From NCBI GenBank assembly GCA_963704835.1, contig CAVPHW010000009.1, positions 62,001 to 126,000 of the forward strand: a stretch of 64,000 nt of DNA, read 5' to 3'. The position numbers and the translations under genes are program-made. Below, one piece after another: positions 55,602 through 63,850 of the stretch (positions are counted from its first letter, which is position 1; each line of letters begins with the position of its first letter). This DNA comes from GCA-2746605 sp963704835. Its GTDB lineage: Bacteria; Bacteroidota; Ignavibacteria; Ignavibacteriales; Melioribacteraceae. Below the pieces are notes generated by a model. The model did not search any database. It was not told where the DNA came from and saw nothing but the letters and a program-made list of their open reading frames with translations.

Positions 55602-55994
55602 ATGAGCTTGGTTGTAGATACTTCGGTAATAATTTCTGTTATAACAAATGAAGAAAGTAAATCTAAACTAATAAAAATCACAAAAGGTAAAAATTTAATT
55701 GCACCAACTTCTTTACATTGGGAAATTGGAAATGCTTTTTCATCAATGTTTAAAAGAAAAATAATTAGTTTTGCCTTAGCAGAAATAGCACTGGAAGATT
55801 ATTTCAAGATTCCCTTAAGATTGGTTGAAGTGGATATTCTAAAATCATTAAAAATTTCCAACCAATTTAATATTTATGCTTACGACGCATATTTTCTCGA
55901 ATGCGCTCAACAATTCAACATACCGATTGTAAGCTTAGATAAAAGTATGGTTGAGATCGCGAAAAAAATGAATTTAAAAGTTTTAGAGGTCTAA
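55602..55994 (+). CDS. PIN-domain ribonuclease toxin (VapC-like)
   Basis: This 130-aa protein is a PIN-fold Mg2+-dependent RNase, predicted toxin of a type II system. The acidic active-site residues are in the expected places: D6 in VVDTSVI, E41 in LHWEIGNAF, D95 in YAYDAYF and D113 in SLDKSM. The ATG at 55602 is chosen because the PIN fold starts there and the upstream palindrome stays non-coding. It is followed after 1 bp by a Phd/YefM-type antitoxin gene, the reverse of the usual antitoxin-first order. Confidence 0.9.
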   Translation: MSLVVDTSVIISVITNEESKSKLIKITKGKNLIAPTSLHWEIGNAFSSMFKRKIISFALAEIALEDYFKIPLRLVEVDILKSLKISNQFNIYAYDAYFLECAQQFNIPIVSLDKSMVEIAKKMNLKVLEV

Positions 55995-55995
55995 T

Positions 55996-56214
55996 ATGAA
56001 TACATATACTTATAGTGAAGCCAGGCAAAAGTTTGCTGCAATTTTAGATAAAGCAAAAAAGGAAGGTAAGGTTTTGATAAAACGAAAAGACGGTTCAATT
56101 TTTGAATTAAGATCATTAGTTCAAAATAAGTCTCCACTCGATGTAAAAGGAGTCAAAATTAAATTGAACAAAGAAGAAATAATTGATATTCTTAAAGAAG
56201 TAAGAGAAAGATAG
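55996..56214 (+). CDS. Phd/YefM-family antitoxin
   Basis: This 72-aa protein has the Phd/YefM N-terminal fold (NTYTYSEARQKFAAILDKAK, then VLIKRKDGSIFELRSL), which dimerises and binds DNA, and a basic/amphipathic C-terminal helix (LNKEEIIDILKEVRER) that would wrap around and block the toxin. It starts 1 bp after the toxin stop, so translation is coupled. Pairing a PIN toxin with a Phd-type partner is known in several VapBC-like modules. Confidence 0.88.
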   Translation: MNTYTYSEARQKFAAILDKAKKEGKVLIKRKDGSIFELRSLVQNKSPLDVKGVKIKLNKEEIIDILKEVRER

Positions 56215-56252
56215 TTTTGAAAATTAAATATTAAATTTAAATTGAAAAATAA

Positions 56253-56711
56253 ATGAACGAACTAGTTTACCACTTTTTTGATGACGATGAATTTTTAAGA
56301 ATCTCAAATAAAATTTCTGAAGTTGAATTAAAAACTTCCGGAGAAATTCGAGTTAGTATTAGAGAAGAAAAAAAGTTTAGTGAAAGAAATAGTAGTATTA
56401 GGTCCTTGGCAGAAAAAGAATTCTATAGATTAAATATGCATCAAACTAGGGATAAAACCGGAATTTTACTTTTCTTTTTATTGGGTGAAAGACAGTTTTA
56501 CATTCTTGCTGATGAAGGAATAAATGCAAAGGTTAATCAGCAAGTTTGGGAAGATGTTAGTAATGAAATTCAAGATAATTTTAAGAACGGATATTTTTCG
56601 AAAGGAATTATTCGAGGAATAGATAAAGTTGCTCAAATTTTAACCGAACATTTCCCTATTAAACCAGATGATAAAAATGAACTGACAAACAAAGTTGTGC
56701 TACCTAAATAG
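56253..56711 (+). CDS. TPM-domain protein
   Basis: This 152-aa protein consists of one TPM domain (TLP18.3/Psb32/MOLO): ISEVELKTSGEIRVSIREEK, HQTRDKTGILLFFLLGERQF, ILADEGINAKV and FSKGIIRGIDKVAQIL. TPM domains occur in membrane-quality-control and stress proteins; a phosphatase activity is reported for a plant member. No signal peptide or membrane segment is seen, so it is probably cytoplasmic. It lies 12 bp before the metallo-beta-lactamase-fold gene and may share its transcript. Confidence 0.85.
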   Translation: MNELVYHFFDDDEFLRISNKISEVELKTSGEIRVSIREEKKFSERNSSIRSLAEKEFYRLNMHQTRDKTGILLFFLLGERQFYILADEGINAKVNQQVWEDVSNEIQDNFKNGYFSKGIIRGIDKVAQILTEHFPIKPDDKNELTNKVVLPK

Positions 56712-56723
56712 AAAGTTGTAAAA

Positions 56724-57659
56724 ATGATAAATAGAAAAAAATTCCTTAAAAGAGGAATTTTAGCTACTCTCGGATACTTTCTGTTCCCAAAGCTGATTTT
56801 TCCAAAAGATAACGAAACATCCATTTTAGAATATAAACCAAATCCAGACAATTGGTCAGACTCAGAAATTAATATTGCCTGGATTGGGCATTCAACAGTA
56901 TTAATAAATTTTTATGGAACAATCATTCTCACTGATCCGGTATTGATGGACAGAGTTGGGTTATATATAGCTGGAACAAGTTTCGGTCCAGCAAGATTAA
57001 CTCCACCAGCGCTTACAATTGAAGAAATGCCAAAACCTGATATTATCTTGCTCTCCCATGCCCATATGGACCATATGGATTATCCAACATTAAAGCAGAT
57101 TACGAAGAAATTCCCAAATAATATTAGCGGTATTACAGCTCACTTTACAATGGATGTAATTAACGACTTAAAATGGGAATCGCTAATTAGTATGGATTGG
57201 AAAGATAAAACTGAAGTTAAAGGGATTAGATTTACTGCTTTTGAGGTTAAACATTTTGGATGGAGATTTCCTTGGGAAAAGGATAGATCTCGTGGTTATA
57301 TGGAAGATGGCAGAAGTTATAACGCATATTTAATTGAGAAAAATGGCAAGAGTATATTGTTCGGTGGCGATACAACAATGACCGATAAACTAAATGCATT
57401 ATCAAATAAAAATGTGGATGTAGCTATAATGCCGATTGGTGCATATTATCCATGGAAACATGCACACTGTAATCCAGAAGAAGCATTGCAAATGGCTGAT
57501 GCAGCTGGAGCCAAATATTTTATTCCAGTTCACACAAAAACATTTAGACAGGGGACAGAACCATTTGAAGAACCAATAGATTGGTTAAAAAAATCTGTTT
57601 CTAATTATAATATCAAACTTGGGCTTGATCAAATTGGTCAAACCTTTACTCTAAGCTGA
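56724..57659 (+). CDS. Metallo-beta-lactamase-fold hydrolase, exported (UlaG/NAPE-PLD-like)
   Basis: This 311-aa protein has the MBL zinc-binding motif HAHMDHMD (about residue 113), further ligands in HFGWRFPWE, GGDTTMTD and PVHTKT, and the core WIGHSTVLIN near residue 53. Family members hydrolyse phosphodiesters or lactones, including N-acyl phosphatidylethanolamines; which applies is unknown. The N-terminus (NRKKFLKRGILATLGYFLF) is a Tat-like signal with KK instead of RR, so export is likely but the route is open. Its last 14 bases overlap the convergent EamA gene. Confidence 0.9.
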   Translation: MINRKKFLKRGILATLGYFLFPKLIFPKDNETSILEYKPNPDNWSDSEINIAWIGHSTVLINFYGTIILTDPVLMDRVGLYIAGTSFGPARLTPPALTIEEMPKPDIILLSHAHMDHMDYPTLKQITKKFPNNISGITAHFTMDVINDLKWESLISMDWKDKTEVKGIRFTAFEVKHFGWRFPWEKDRSRGYMEDGRSYNAYLIEKNGKSILFGGDTTMTDKLNALSNKNVDVAIMPIGAYYPWKHAHCNPEEALQMADAAGAKYFIPVHTKTFRQGTEPFEEPIDWLKKSVSNYNIKLGLDQIGQTFTLS

Positions 57660-58551
57660 TTTTTAATCGCCCTTTATTATAGTAAATATGCTGAATAATA
57701 ATTCCAGAAACTATTAAGAATAATCCAATAATTGAGGAAAACATAATTTCTTCGTTTAATATTATTGCAATAAATATCATTGAAAGAAAGGGAGAAAGGT
57801 AAACCAGAGTTGCAGTTTTAGCCTTATTGTTGCTAAGTTGTAATCCTTTTAACCATAAGTAAAAAGTAATTCCCATTTCAAATAGACCTATATAAATTGC
57901 TCCTGCAAGGTAATTATAATTTGTTAACCTAAAAGAATCAAAGAAGAAAACATAAATAGCTACGTAAATTGTTCCAAAGAAAAAAGCAGAAAATAGTTTC
58001 GGTAATTCAGCACGCTTATCTTTCAAATTTAATATCCAATAAGTTGCCCAAATAAAAGTGCTGCCAACTGCCAACAGCACACCTAATGTGTTATGGAAAT
58101 TTAAAGATAGTAATTCTCCTCTTGTTCCAATTATTATCACTCCAAGGAATGCCAGAATCATTCCTAAAACTATTCTAAATGTTATTTTAGATTTTAAGAA
58201 AAAAACTGAAAACATTGTAATTGTTAATGGCCACATATAATTTAATGGCATTGCCTCTTGTGCCGGAAGTAAATAATAAGCTTTGAAGAGAACTAAATAA
58301 AAGAGGAATGGATTTGTAAAGCCAAGGATCAAATTTTTTCCTATATGCTCTTTAGAAAATACTTTATTAATCTCTTTTGGGGTGCGTACCATTAGAAGCA
58401 AAAACAAAACAAGAGTGCTGGAAATGGCAGAATAAAATAAAAGCTGAATATTATTCATCCCTTCTAAAGTAATTTTGAATGCAGTTGCAGCTGTTGACCA
58501 AAATAGAACAGCGCTAATTGTAAATAAAAATGATTTGAGATTGGTACTCAC
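57646..58551 (-). CDS. EamA-family (DMT) metabolite transporter
   Basis: This 301-aa inner-membrane protein has ten hydrophobic segments in two repeated five-helix halves (FWSTAATAFKITLEGMNNIQ; later TATLVYLSPFLSMIFI, with family GLFLIVSGI), the normal length and layout of drug/metabolite exporters of the EamA family. The substrate cannot be read from sequence. The start codon is GTG at 58551. It is convergent with the metallo-hydrolase gene (14-bp overlap). Confidence 0.92.
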   Translation of the reverse strand: MSTNLKSFLFTISAVLFWSTAATAFKITLEGMNNIQLLFYSAISSTLVLFLLLMVRTPKEINKVFSKEHIGKNLILGFTNPFLFYLVLFKAYYLLPAQEAMPLNYMWPLTITMFSVFFLKSKITFRIVLGMILAFLGVIIIGTRGELLSLNFHNTLGVLLAVGSTFIWATYWILNLKDKRAELPKLFSAFFFGTIYVAIYVFFFDSFRLTNYNYLAGAIYIGLFEMGITFYLWLKGLQLSNNKAKTATLVYLSPFLSMIFIAIILNEEIMFSSIIGLFLIVSGIIIQHIYYNKGRLKISLE

Positions 58552-58676
58552 TTATTCCTTAAAAAATATTATTTGAAAATAAGTATAATTATCTTTGTGA
58601 AGAAACAGACAAATATTATTTTGGAAATAATTATTTCTTAAAAGAACTTAAGGTTTTGCTTAAACATTTATAAATT

Positions 58677-59273
58677 ATGAATCAACAATTCGATAAAAAA
58701 GAACTGCTCAAACCGGTTAATATGCTTAACATGTATGCTCAGGGAGCCTTCCCAATGGGAGACGAATCCGGTGAAATTGAGTGGTATCAACCCAAAACAA
58801 GAACCATAATTCCACTTGACGATTTTAATGTTCCCCGTTCACTTAAAACCTTTTTGAAAAGTTCTAATTTTGAGTTTAGTTTTGATGAAAAAACAATTGA
58901 AGTTATTGAAAATTGTGCAGACCGAAAAGAAACATGGATTACTGATGAATTGATATCTGCTTATAAGGAATTGATAAAACTTGGCTTTTTACACTCCGTG
59001 GAAGTATTGCAGAATAATAAATTAGTAGGCGGATTATATGGGGTTTCAATAGGCGGTGCCTTTTTTGGGGAATCGATGTTCTCAAAAAAATCTCAAAGCA
59101 GTAAATCCGCTCTCGTAAAATTAATTGAACGACTAAACGAAAAACATTTTACACTTTTAGATGTTCAACTTCCCACTCCTCACCTAGAAATGTTTGGAGC
59201 AAAAGAAATAGATTTTGAAGAGTTTACTAAGCTCTTAGATTTAGCTTATGTGCAAGATGTAAGTTTTCTTTGA
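58677..59273 (+). CDS. aat: Leucyl/phenylalanyl-tRNA-protein transferase
   Basis: This enzyme adds Leu or Phe to proteins with N-terminal Arg or Lys, marking them for ClpS/ClpAP degradation. The 198-aa protein has the diagnostic NMYAQGAFPMGDESGEIEWY, then RTIIPLDDF, TWITDELISAYKELIKLGFL, LVGGLYGVSIGGAFFGESMF and LLDVQLPTPHLEMFG. It is the normal short form of the family and lies alone. Confidence 0.96.
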   Translation: MNQQFDKKELLKPVNMLNMYAQGAFPMGDESGEIEWYQPKTRTIIPLDDFNVPRSLKTFLKSSNFEFSFDEKTIEVIENCADRKETWITDELISAYKELIKLGFLHSVEVLQNNKLVGGLYGVSIGGAFFGESMFSKKSQSSKSALVKLIERLNEKHFTLLDVQLPTPHLEMFGAKEIDFEEFTKLLDLAYVQDVSFL

Positions 59274-59292
59274 GATCTTTGGGTAATGCCTT

Positions 59293-59385
59293 TCCTTGCG
59301 GTTTCTGTGCTTGTCCACTGTTTTGTGGAGGCTGAAAAATTTTTCCACGCAAAGGATGCTAAGAAATAATTGCAAAGAACGCCAA
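59293..59385. repeat. Degenerate intergenic repeat with CGCAAAG/GCAAAGAACG words
   Basis: The stretch holds TTGCGGTTTCTGTGC, TCCACTGTTTTGTGGA and CCACGCAAAGGATGC / GCAAAGAACGCCAAG. Such CGCAAAG-rich filler sequences recur in many Bacteroidota-group genomes. Short, no copy elsewhere in this window. Confidence 0.35.
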
Positions 59386-59442
59386 GTTTTAAAGCAACAT
59401 TTGCCAAACTTAATTGTCTTTTAAATAAACAGAACTAATAGC

Positions 59443-59955
59443 TTGAAAACAGAGTCTGAGAAAATAATACAGTTTACGCTAATTTATAATCGTCATAAGA
59501 AGGGATTGTACAATTTTCTTTTAAGATTATCCGGTGATGTTATGGTTGCCGAAGATATTACCCAAAATGTATTTGTTAAGTTATTTGAAAATTATGAAAT
59601 GATTAATAATCCGGAGAGTGCAAATTTTTGGTTATTCAAAGCTGCAAGAAATGAATTCTATAATTATTATAAACGAAATAATAAACAAACAGAAATAAGT
59701 GAAACTCTGCTATCTACAAAAAGAGATGAATTTGAACTTGAAACTTTTGTGGAAATGAAAGAGATGAAAAAAATAATATTGAATGAGCTTGAAAAAATGG
59801 AGTTTGAGCAAAAAGAGGTTTATTTGCTTAAAGAGTACGGTGGACTCAGTTACAAAGAAATCGCTGAAACTTTAACAATAGACGTAAATTTGGTTAAAAG
59901 CAGACTTTACAAAGTAAGGCAAAAATTAATTAATAAAATTTCAAAGTTGGTTTAA
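59443..59955 (+). CDS. ECF (extracytoplasmic function) sigma factor
   Basis: This 170-aa sigma factor would direct RNA polymerase to a small regulon. Region 2 is seen as NFLLRLSGDVMVAEDITQNV (about 26-45) and NFWLFKAARNEFYNYYKR; region 4 as LKEYGGLSYKEIAETLTID and NLVKSRLYKVRQKL near the C-terminus. The start is a TTG at 59443; the first in-frame ATG is inside region 2. Downstream lie an anti-sigma factor and two TonB-domain proteins, and a TonB-dependent receptor is on the other strand, so the module resembles a receptor-signalling cell-surface system. Confidence 0.92.
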   Translation: MKTESEKIIQFTLIYNRHKKGLYNFLLRLSGDVMVAEDITQNVFVKLFENYEMINNPESANFWLFKAARNEFYNYYKRNNKQTEISETLLSTKRDEFELETFVEMKEMKKIILNELEKMEFEQKEVYLLKEYGGLSYKEIAETLTIDVNLVKSRLYKVRQKLINKISKLV

Positions 59956-59962
59956 TAGTAAC

Positions 59963-60033
59963 TGTCATTCTGAACGAAGTGAAGAATCTATTCAATATAG
60001 TTTCATAGATGCTTCGTTTCACTTAGCATGACA
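59963..60033. repeat. MITE-like interspersed repeat, copy 3, between sigma and anti-sigma
   Basis: A 71-bp element with TGTCATTCTGAACGAAGTGA at its left end and an inverted TTAGCATGACA at its right end. It fills the gap between the sigma and anti-sigma genes. Related to copies at 32086 and 49615. Confidence 0.72.
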
Positions 60034-60053
60034 AAATAGAAAGCGAGAAAAAT

Positions 60054-60522
60054 ATGAGCACAGAAGAAATAGAAAAAATCATAAATCAGTATTTTGATAA
60101 TGAGTTAACTAAAAATGAAGAAGTTGTTTTGTTCACACAATTATCTAAAGATGAAAAGGCTCGTGAATATTTTAAAGAAATGAATTTACTTAATACAGTT
60201 ATTCAAGAGTCTGTTGAGGAATATCCTTTAAAATTGGATAGTAGAATTTTTTCTAAAATTAAAACTGAACAGGAAATTACTACACCCAATAAATCCTTTA
60301 AACATGTTTATAATTTAGTCAGTTACGCTTTCGGCTTAATCCTATTGGCTATGAGTTTGTTTTTTTATAATGAGTCGATGCAATACAAAAATAAATTAGA
60401 ACTAACCTACCAGCAAGTTTATCCAGCAAAATCAAATGATCCAAGTTTTATTTAATGCACTACCACAAGCAGAGGTTAGAGGAAGTTTAGAAAACACAAT
60501 AATTGTTACACCAAAAATGTGA
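60054..60522 (+). CDS. Anti-sigma factor, probable C-terminal frameshift
   Basis: The intact frame (60054-60455, 133 aa) has a cytoplasmic N-terminal sigma-binding part (EEIEKIINQYFDNELTKNEE) with no zinc-binding Cys, and one membrane segment (AFGLILLAMSLFFY, about 91-104). It ends at an in-frame stop, but the sequence continues in the next frame with clear protein character (VLFNALPQAEVRGSLENTII, then VTPKM) up to 60522, so the natural end is probably there and one base is missing near 60.43 kb. It should hold the ECF sigma factor inactive. It is followed 8 bp later by the TonB-domain gene. Confidence 0.75.
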
Positions 60523-60530
60523 GGTTTAAA

Positions 60531-61403
60531 ATGAAAAAAATTATATTTATTACCATAATATTTGGACTATTCAGTTGTACTAGCGATGAAAAGGATATTG
60601 AAATTTTACAAAATAATGATGCCATTTATTTTACAGAAGCGAAAGTTGATAATCGTGCGCAGCCATTGGGCGATAATGAATATTTTAAATTGAATGATGA
60701 ATTAAAAAAAATGATTATGGAAATTCATGGTGATCAAAATGGAAAAGTAATATTCTATCCAATCGCTTATAGAATTTATATTGGGAAAGATGGAAATGTT
60801 GATAAAATAATGAATCTGACAAGCTATATAACCGGATTTATTATGGGAAGATACATTGACAATAATAGTAAGTTAAGTCAAAGCAATATTTATTCAAATC
60901 AAGAAGTTATTACCCAAAAACTTATTCCAATATTTCGAAAAACAAAATTTACTCCAGCAAAACTTGAGGGAAACCCTGTCCCTTTTCAAACTGATCTTAA
61001 ATCGTTTGCTGTGGTAAATGAAAAACAGGAAATAAGCTTAGAATTTGATTGGAATCTATCAATAAATCTGAATATTGGTAGAAACCCTAACCTAAAGAAA
61101 GATGAATATGTAGTAGCATCTGAAGAAATGCCTTCACCAATTGGTGGAATAAAAGCAATCCAGGAAAAAATTATCTACCCAGAAATTGCAAAGAGAGCAG
61201 GAATACAAGGAAGAGTTTATATTAAAGCATTTATTGATGAAAATGGTGATGTTACCGAAACAGAAATTATTAAAGGTTTGGATGGAGGTTGTAGCGAAAT
61301 AGCAGCAGCTGCTGTCAAAAATACAAAGTTTGAACCAGGCAGACAAAAAGGTAAGCCCGTAAAAGTTCAAGTTACGGTTCCTATTATGTTTAAACTTCAA
61401 TAA
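60531..61403 (+). CDS. TonB-like lipoprotein (energy transducer C-terminal domain)
   Basis: This 290-aa protein begins with a lipoprotein signal (MKKIIFITIIFGLFSC, Cys at 16). The ATG at 60531 is used rather than the GTG at 60519; a GAGG lies just upstream. A poorly characterised N-terminal domain precedes a TonB C-terminal domain at residues ~205-290 (SPIGGIKAIQEKIIYPEIA, then GRVYIKAFIDENGDV), which touches TonB boxes of outer-membrane receptors. Lipid anchoring instead of the usual membrane helix is odd for an energy transducer, so it may be a regulator or adaptor in receptor signalling. Confidence 0.85.
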   Translation: MKKIIFITIIFGLFSCTSDEKDIEILQNNDAIYFTEAKVDNRAQPLGDNEYFKLNDELKKMIMEIHGDQNGKVIFYPIAYRIYIGKDGNVDKIMNLTSYITGFIMGRYIDNNSKLSQSNIYSNQEVITQKLIPIFRKTKFTPAKLEGNPVPFQTDLKSFAVVNEKQEISLEFDWNLSINLNIGRNPNLKKDEYVVASEEMPSPIGGIKAIQEKIIYPEIAKRAGIQGRVYIKAFIDENGDVTETEIIKGLDGGCSEIAAAAVKNTKFEPGRQKGKPVKVQVTVPIMFKLQ

Positions 61404-61424
61404 ATAATTAAATAGGAGGGAAAA

Positions 61425-61796
61425 ATGAAAAATGTAAAGTGTGTTTTAGCTCTATTCTTCTTTGCTACTGTTATAGTATTTGGTCAGCAAGACATTGATA
61501 AAATGCCAGCAATAGAAGGGGGCATCACTGAATTAGCTAAAAACATTAAATATCCTGAATCAGCAAAAAAAGATGGGATTATGGGAACTGTATTTGTAAA
61601 AGCAGTGATTGATGAGGAAGGAAACGTTGCCTCTGCAGAAGTTAAAAAAGGAGTAAATGAAGAGTTAAATACTGCTGCAGTTTCGGCAGTAAAAAACACA
61701 AAGTTTATTCCTGGTGAAGATAAAGGTGCAAAAGTAAAGGCAGAAGTTACGATTCCGATTAAGTTTAAGTTGGATGATTGCAAAGAAGTTAATTAA
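61425..61796 (+). CDS. Periplasmic stand-alone TonB C-terminal domain protein
   Basis: This 123-aa protein is a signal peptide (MKNVKCVLALFFFATVIVFG) followed by only a TonB C-terminal domain (NIKYPESAKKDGIMGTVFVK...VTIPIKFKLDD). With no membrane anchor or Pro-rich linker it cannot transmit energy itself; such free domains may act as adaptors or competitors at TonB boxes. It lies 21 bp after the lipoprotein TonB gene and is about 50% similar to its last domain, pointing to local duplication. Last gene of the sigma operon. Confidence 0.88.
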   Translation: MKNVKCVLALFFFATVIVFGQQDIDKMPAIEGGITELAKNIKYPESAKKDGIMGTVFVKAVIDEEGNVASAEVKKGVNEELNTAAVSAVKNTKFIPGEDKGAKVKAEVTIPIKFKLDDCKEVN

Positions 61797-61806
61797 GACT
61801 AATTAA

Positions 61807-61837
61807 TTTGCCAAACACTTTTTAGGTGATTGGCAAA
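61807..61837. terminator. Probable hairpin terminator between convergent genes
   Basis: TTTGCCAA (61807-61814) and TTGGCAAA (61830-61837) form the outer stem, with CAC/GTG inside. It sits between the TonB-domain gene and the convergent receptor gene. No T-run is seen, so termination efficiency is uncertain. Confidence 0.5.
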
Positions 61838-61847
61838 TGCATTAAAA

Positions 61848-63666
61848 CTACAAAACATTAAACTTAACGCCACCAATAATCCATCTACCTGGTAAAGGCA
61901 CACCCGGAATTTCTTCATAAGATTTGTTTAATAAATTTGAAGCTTTTACGAAAACTGAGAAATTAGAAAATCCTTTACTAATTTTTGTATCTACTGTAAA
62001 ATGATCACCAAGTGTAATTCTATCTTCATAATTAATCGTCCAGCCTTGTTTAATTCCTAAGGGAAGTTTGTTAAAGAGTGATAAAGACAAATCATGTTTT
62101 AAATGTTCCAATACATATCTCGACTGAAACTCGGTCTGAATTTTGTCTGAATCTAAATAAGTATAATCAATTTTTATTTGTTCAAAAATTCCTGTTAAAA
62201 AGTTCTCCTCTAATTTTAAAATAACTCCCAATTCAAATCCGGTTGTATTTACTTTTGTAATATTATCGGCTTTCCAAATTCCATCCTCATGGTTTAATAC
62301 CCAATCAATTAAATTTGAGCCTTCTTTCCTAAAAACCGCAGTATTGATTTTAATATTTTTGAACAAATAATTTGCACCTATTTCATAATTGGTAGACTCT
62401 TCTTGTTCAAGGTTAGAATTACCCAAGGTAACAGGGTCACTATAATAAAGTTCTGTGTAACTAGGAATTCGAAATGCTTTCCCATAATTAGCAAAAAACT
62501 TTAATGAATTAATTGGCGAATATGCCAAGTCAAATCCCGGCCAAAAATTCCAACCAAAATTTGAATAATTATATGCAAATCCTCCAACACTAAAATTTAG
62601 ATTTTGGGAAAAGTTTAGAATATGTTCAACGAAAAATCCCTTTTTTACTCTGTCATGATTTCCAAGATTATTACTCTCAATTATATCTTGCGAATACTCA
62701 ACTCCAAAGCATGTCTTTCCTCCCAATATTGATGTTGTTGCCTGAAGTTCACCGCCATAAGAATCCGTTGAATGATTGTTTTTATAAAACGCAGGATTGC
62801 TTTTATTTAGCACAAACTCATCGTCGTTCTGTCGCCAATAAATTTTGGGAAGCAGGGAAAAATTAGTTAAGATCTATATCCGCAGAAATAGCCGCAAGAT
62901 GTGTTTTTGTTTTCTCCGCTTGATTTGGAAACCTTGTTGTATAAAAACTGTTGGCTCCAAAATCTTTGTCAGTGTAACCATAGATTGTATTAAGAATAGC
63001 ATTGTTAAATCTAAAGGAGTTATTCAGAGAAAAATTATAGCTATCAAATCCAGTGTTAAATCGATATCCATCGGACTTAATCTTTGAGAATGATATATTG
63101 TGAAAAGTATTCCCAATGTTATAAGTGGAGTTTAATCCAAGTTTAAAATAGTTGTTTTCACCTCCATTTATTTCTGCTTGTAGGCTATTAATAGCACTCT
63201 TTTTTGTTATTAAATTTATTACTCCGCTAAAAGCATTTGCTCCGTATATTCTTGAACCCTGCCCTTTTAAAATTTCAACACGCTCTAGTTGGTCAAATGA
63301 TATTGGAATATTCATATTATGGTGACCGGTTTGTGGGTCGATGAGTTTAATACCATCAATTAAAATTAATGATTGCTCAAAATTTCCACCACGTATTGAA
63401 ACGTCAGCTTGTATTCCTTCTGGTCCACGCTGCTTTATATCAATCCCACTAATTTGCTCTAGTAAATCTTGAATATTAGTAACTGGTAAAAGTTCCATCT
63501 CCCTTTGAGAGAGGACGCTTATACTCCTTCCTATTTCACTGAATAAAACGGGAACTCGATTTGCGGTCACAACCACACTATCCATTCTAAAATCTATGTC
63601 TGATTGTGAAATTATTTGAATGCTGATAATGTTTAATAAAGTAAAAAGTAAAAAAATGTATTTCAT
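61848..63666 (-). CDS. btuB: TonB-dependent outer-membrane receptor, BtuB-like, one frameshift
   Basis: Two frames join near 62.87 kb to give a ~606-codon receptor. The first has a signal peptide (MKYIFLLFTLLNIISIQIIS), a TonB-box-like DSVVVTANRV and the plug domain (LLEQISGIDIKQRGPEGIQA, VSIRGGNFEQSLILIDGIKL). The second is the 22-strand barrel ending in GVPLPGRWIIGGVKFNVL, the C-terminal aromatic/hydrophobic end needed for insertion. Length and plug features match BtuB-type vitamin B12 receptors, and a probable cobalamin riboswitch lies upstream. The gene is convergent with the ECF sigma / TonB operon. The frame break disrupts the barrel's first strands unless it is a sequencing error. Confidence 0.85.
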
Positions 63667-63749
63667 GTAGATTCCTAGATCTTGATGTTTTAAAAAAAGT
63701 TGTATGAAGTTTGAGAAAAATTAAAACTTAATTTGGAAGATTAAATTGA
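63667..63749. other. Leader between riboswitch candidate and receptor start
   Basis: AT-rich 5' leader of the receptor transcript. No gene is seen. Confidence 0.4.
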
Positions 63750-63850
63750 ATACAGTGGGCGATTCCAGGATCTAAAATTTTGGATATTAGCCAATCCCAA
63801 AGGTTCTAGCCTGTCTAAGTCAATCTTAAAGTGCAAACTGAAATAACAGC
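63750..63850 (-). promoter_or_regulatory. Candidate cobalamin riboswitch
   Basis: On the minus strand, starting ~90 bp before the receptor ATG, I see the end of the cobalamin aptamer pattern: TTTGGGA (for the conserved AGGGAA), a short stem-loop TTGG-CTAATAT-CCAA (for GG-UGAGAAU-CC) and TCGCCCACTGT (for the B12 box CCGCCACTGT). Order and spacing fit, but several bases deviate and the 5' half of the aptamer is not obvious. Confidence 0.5.
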
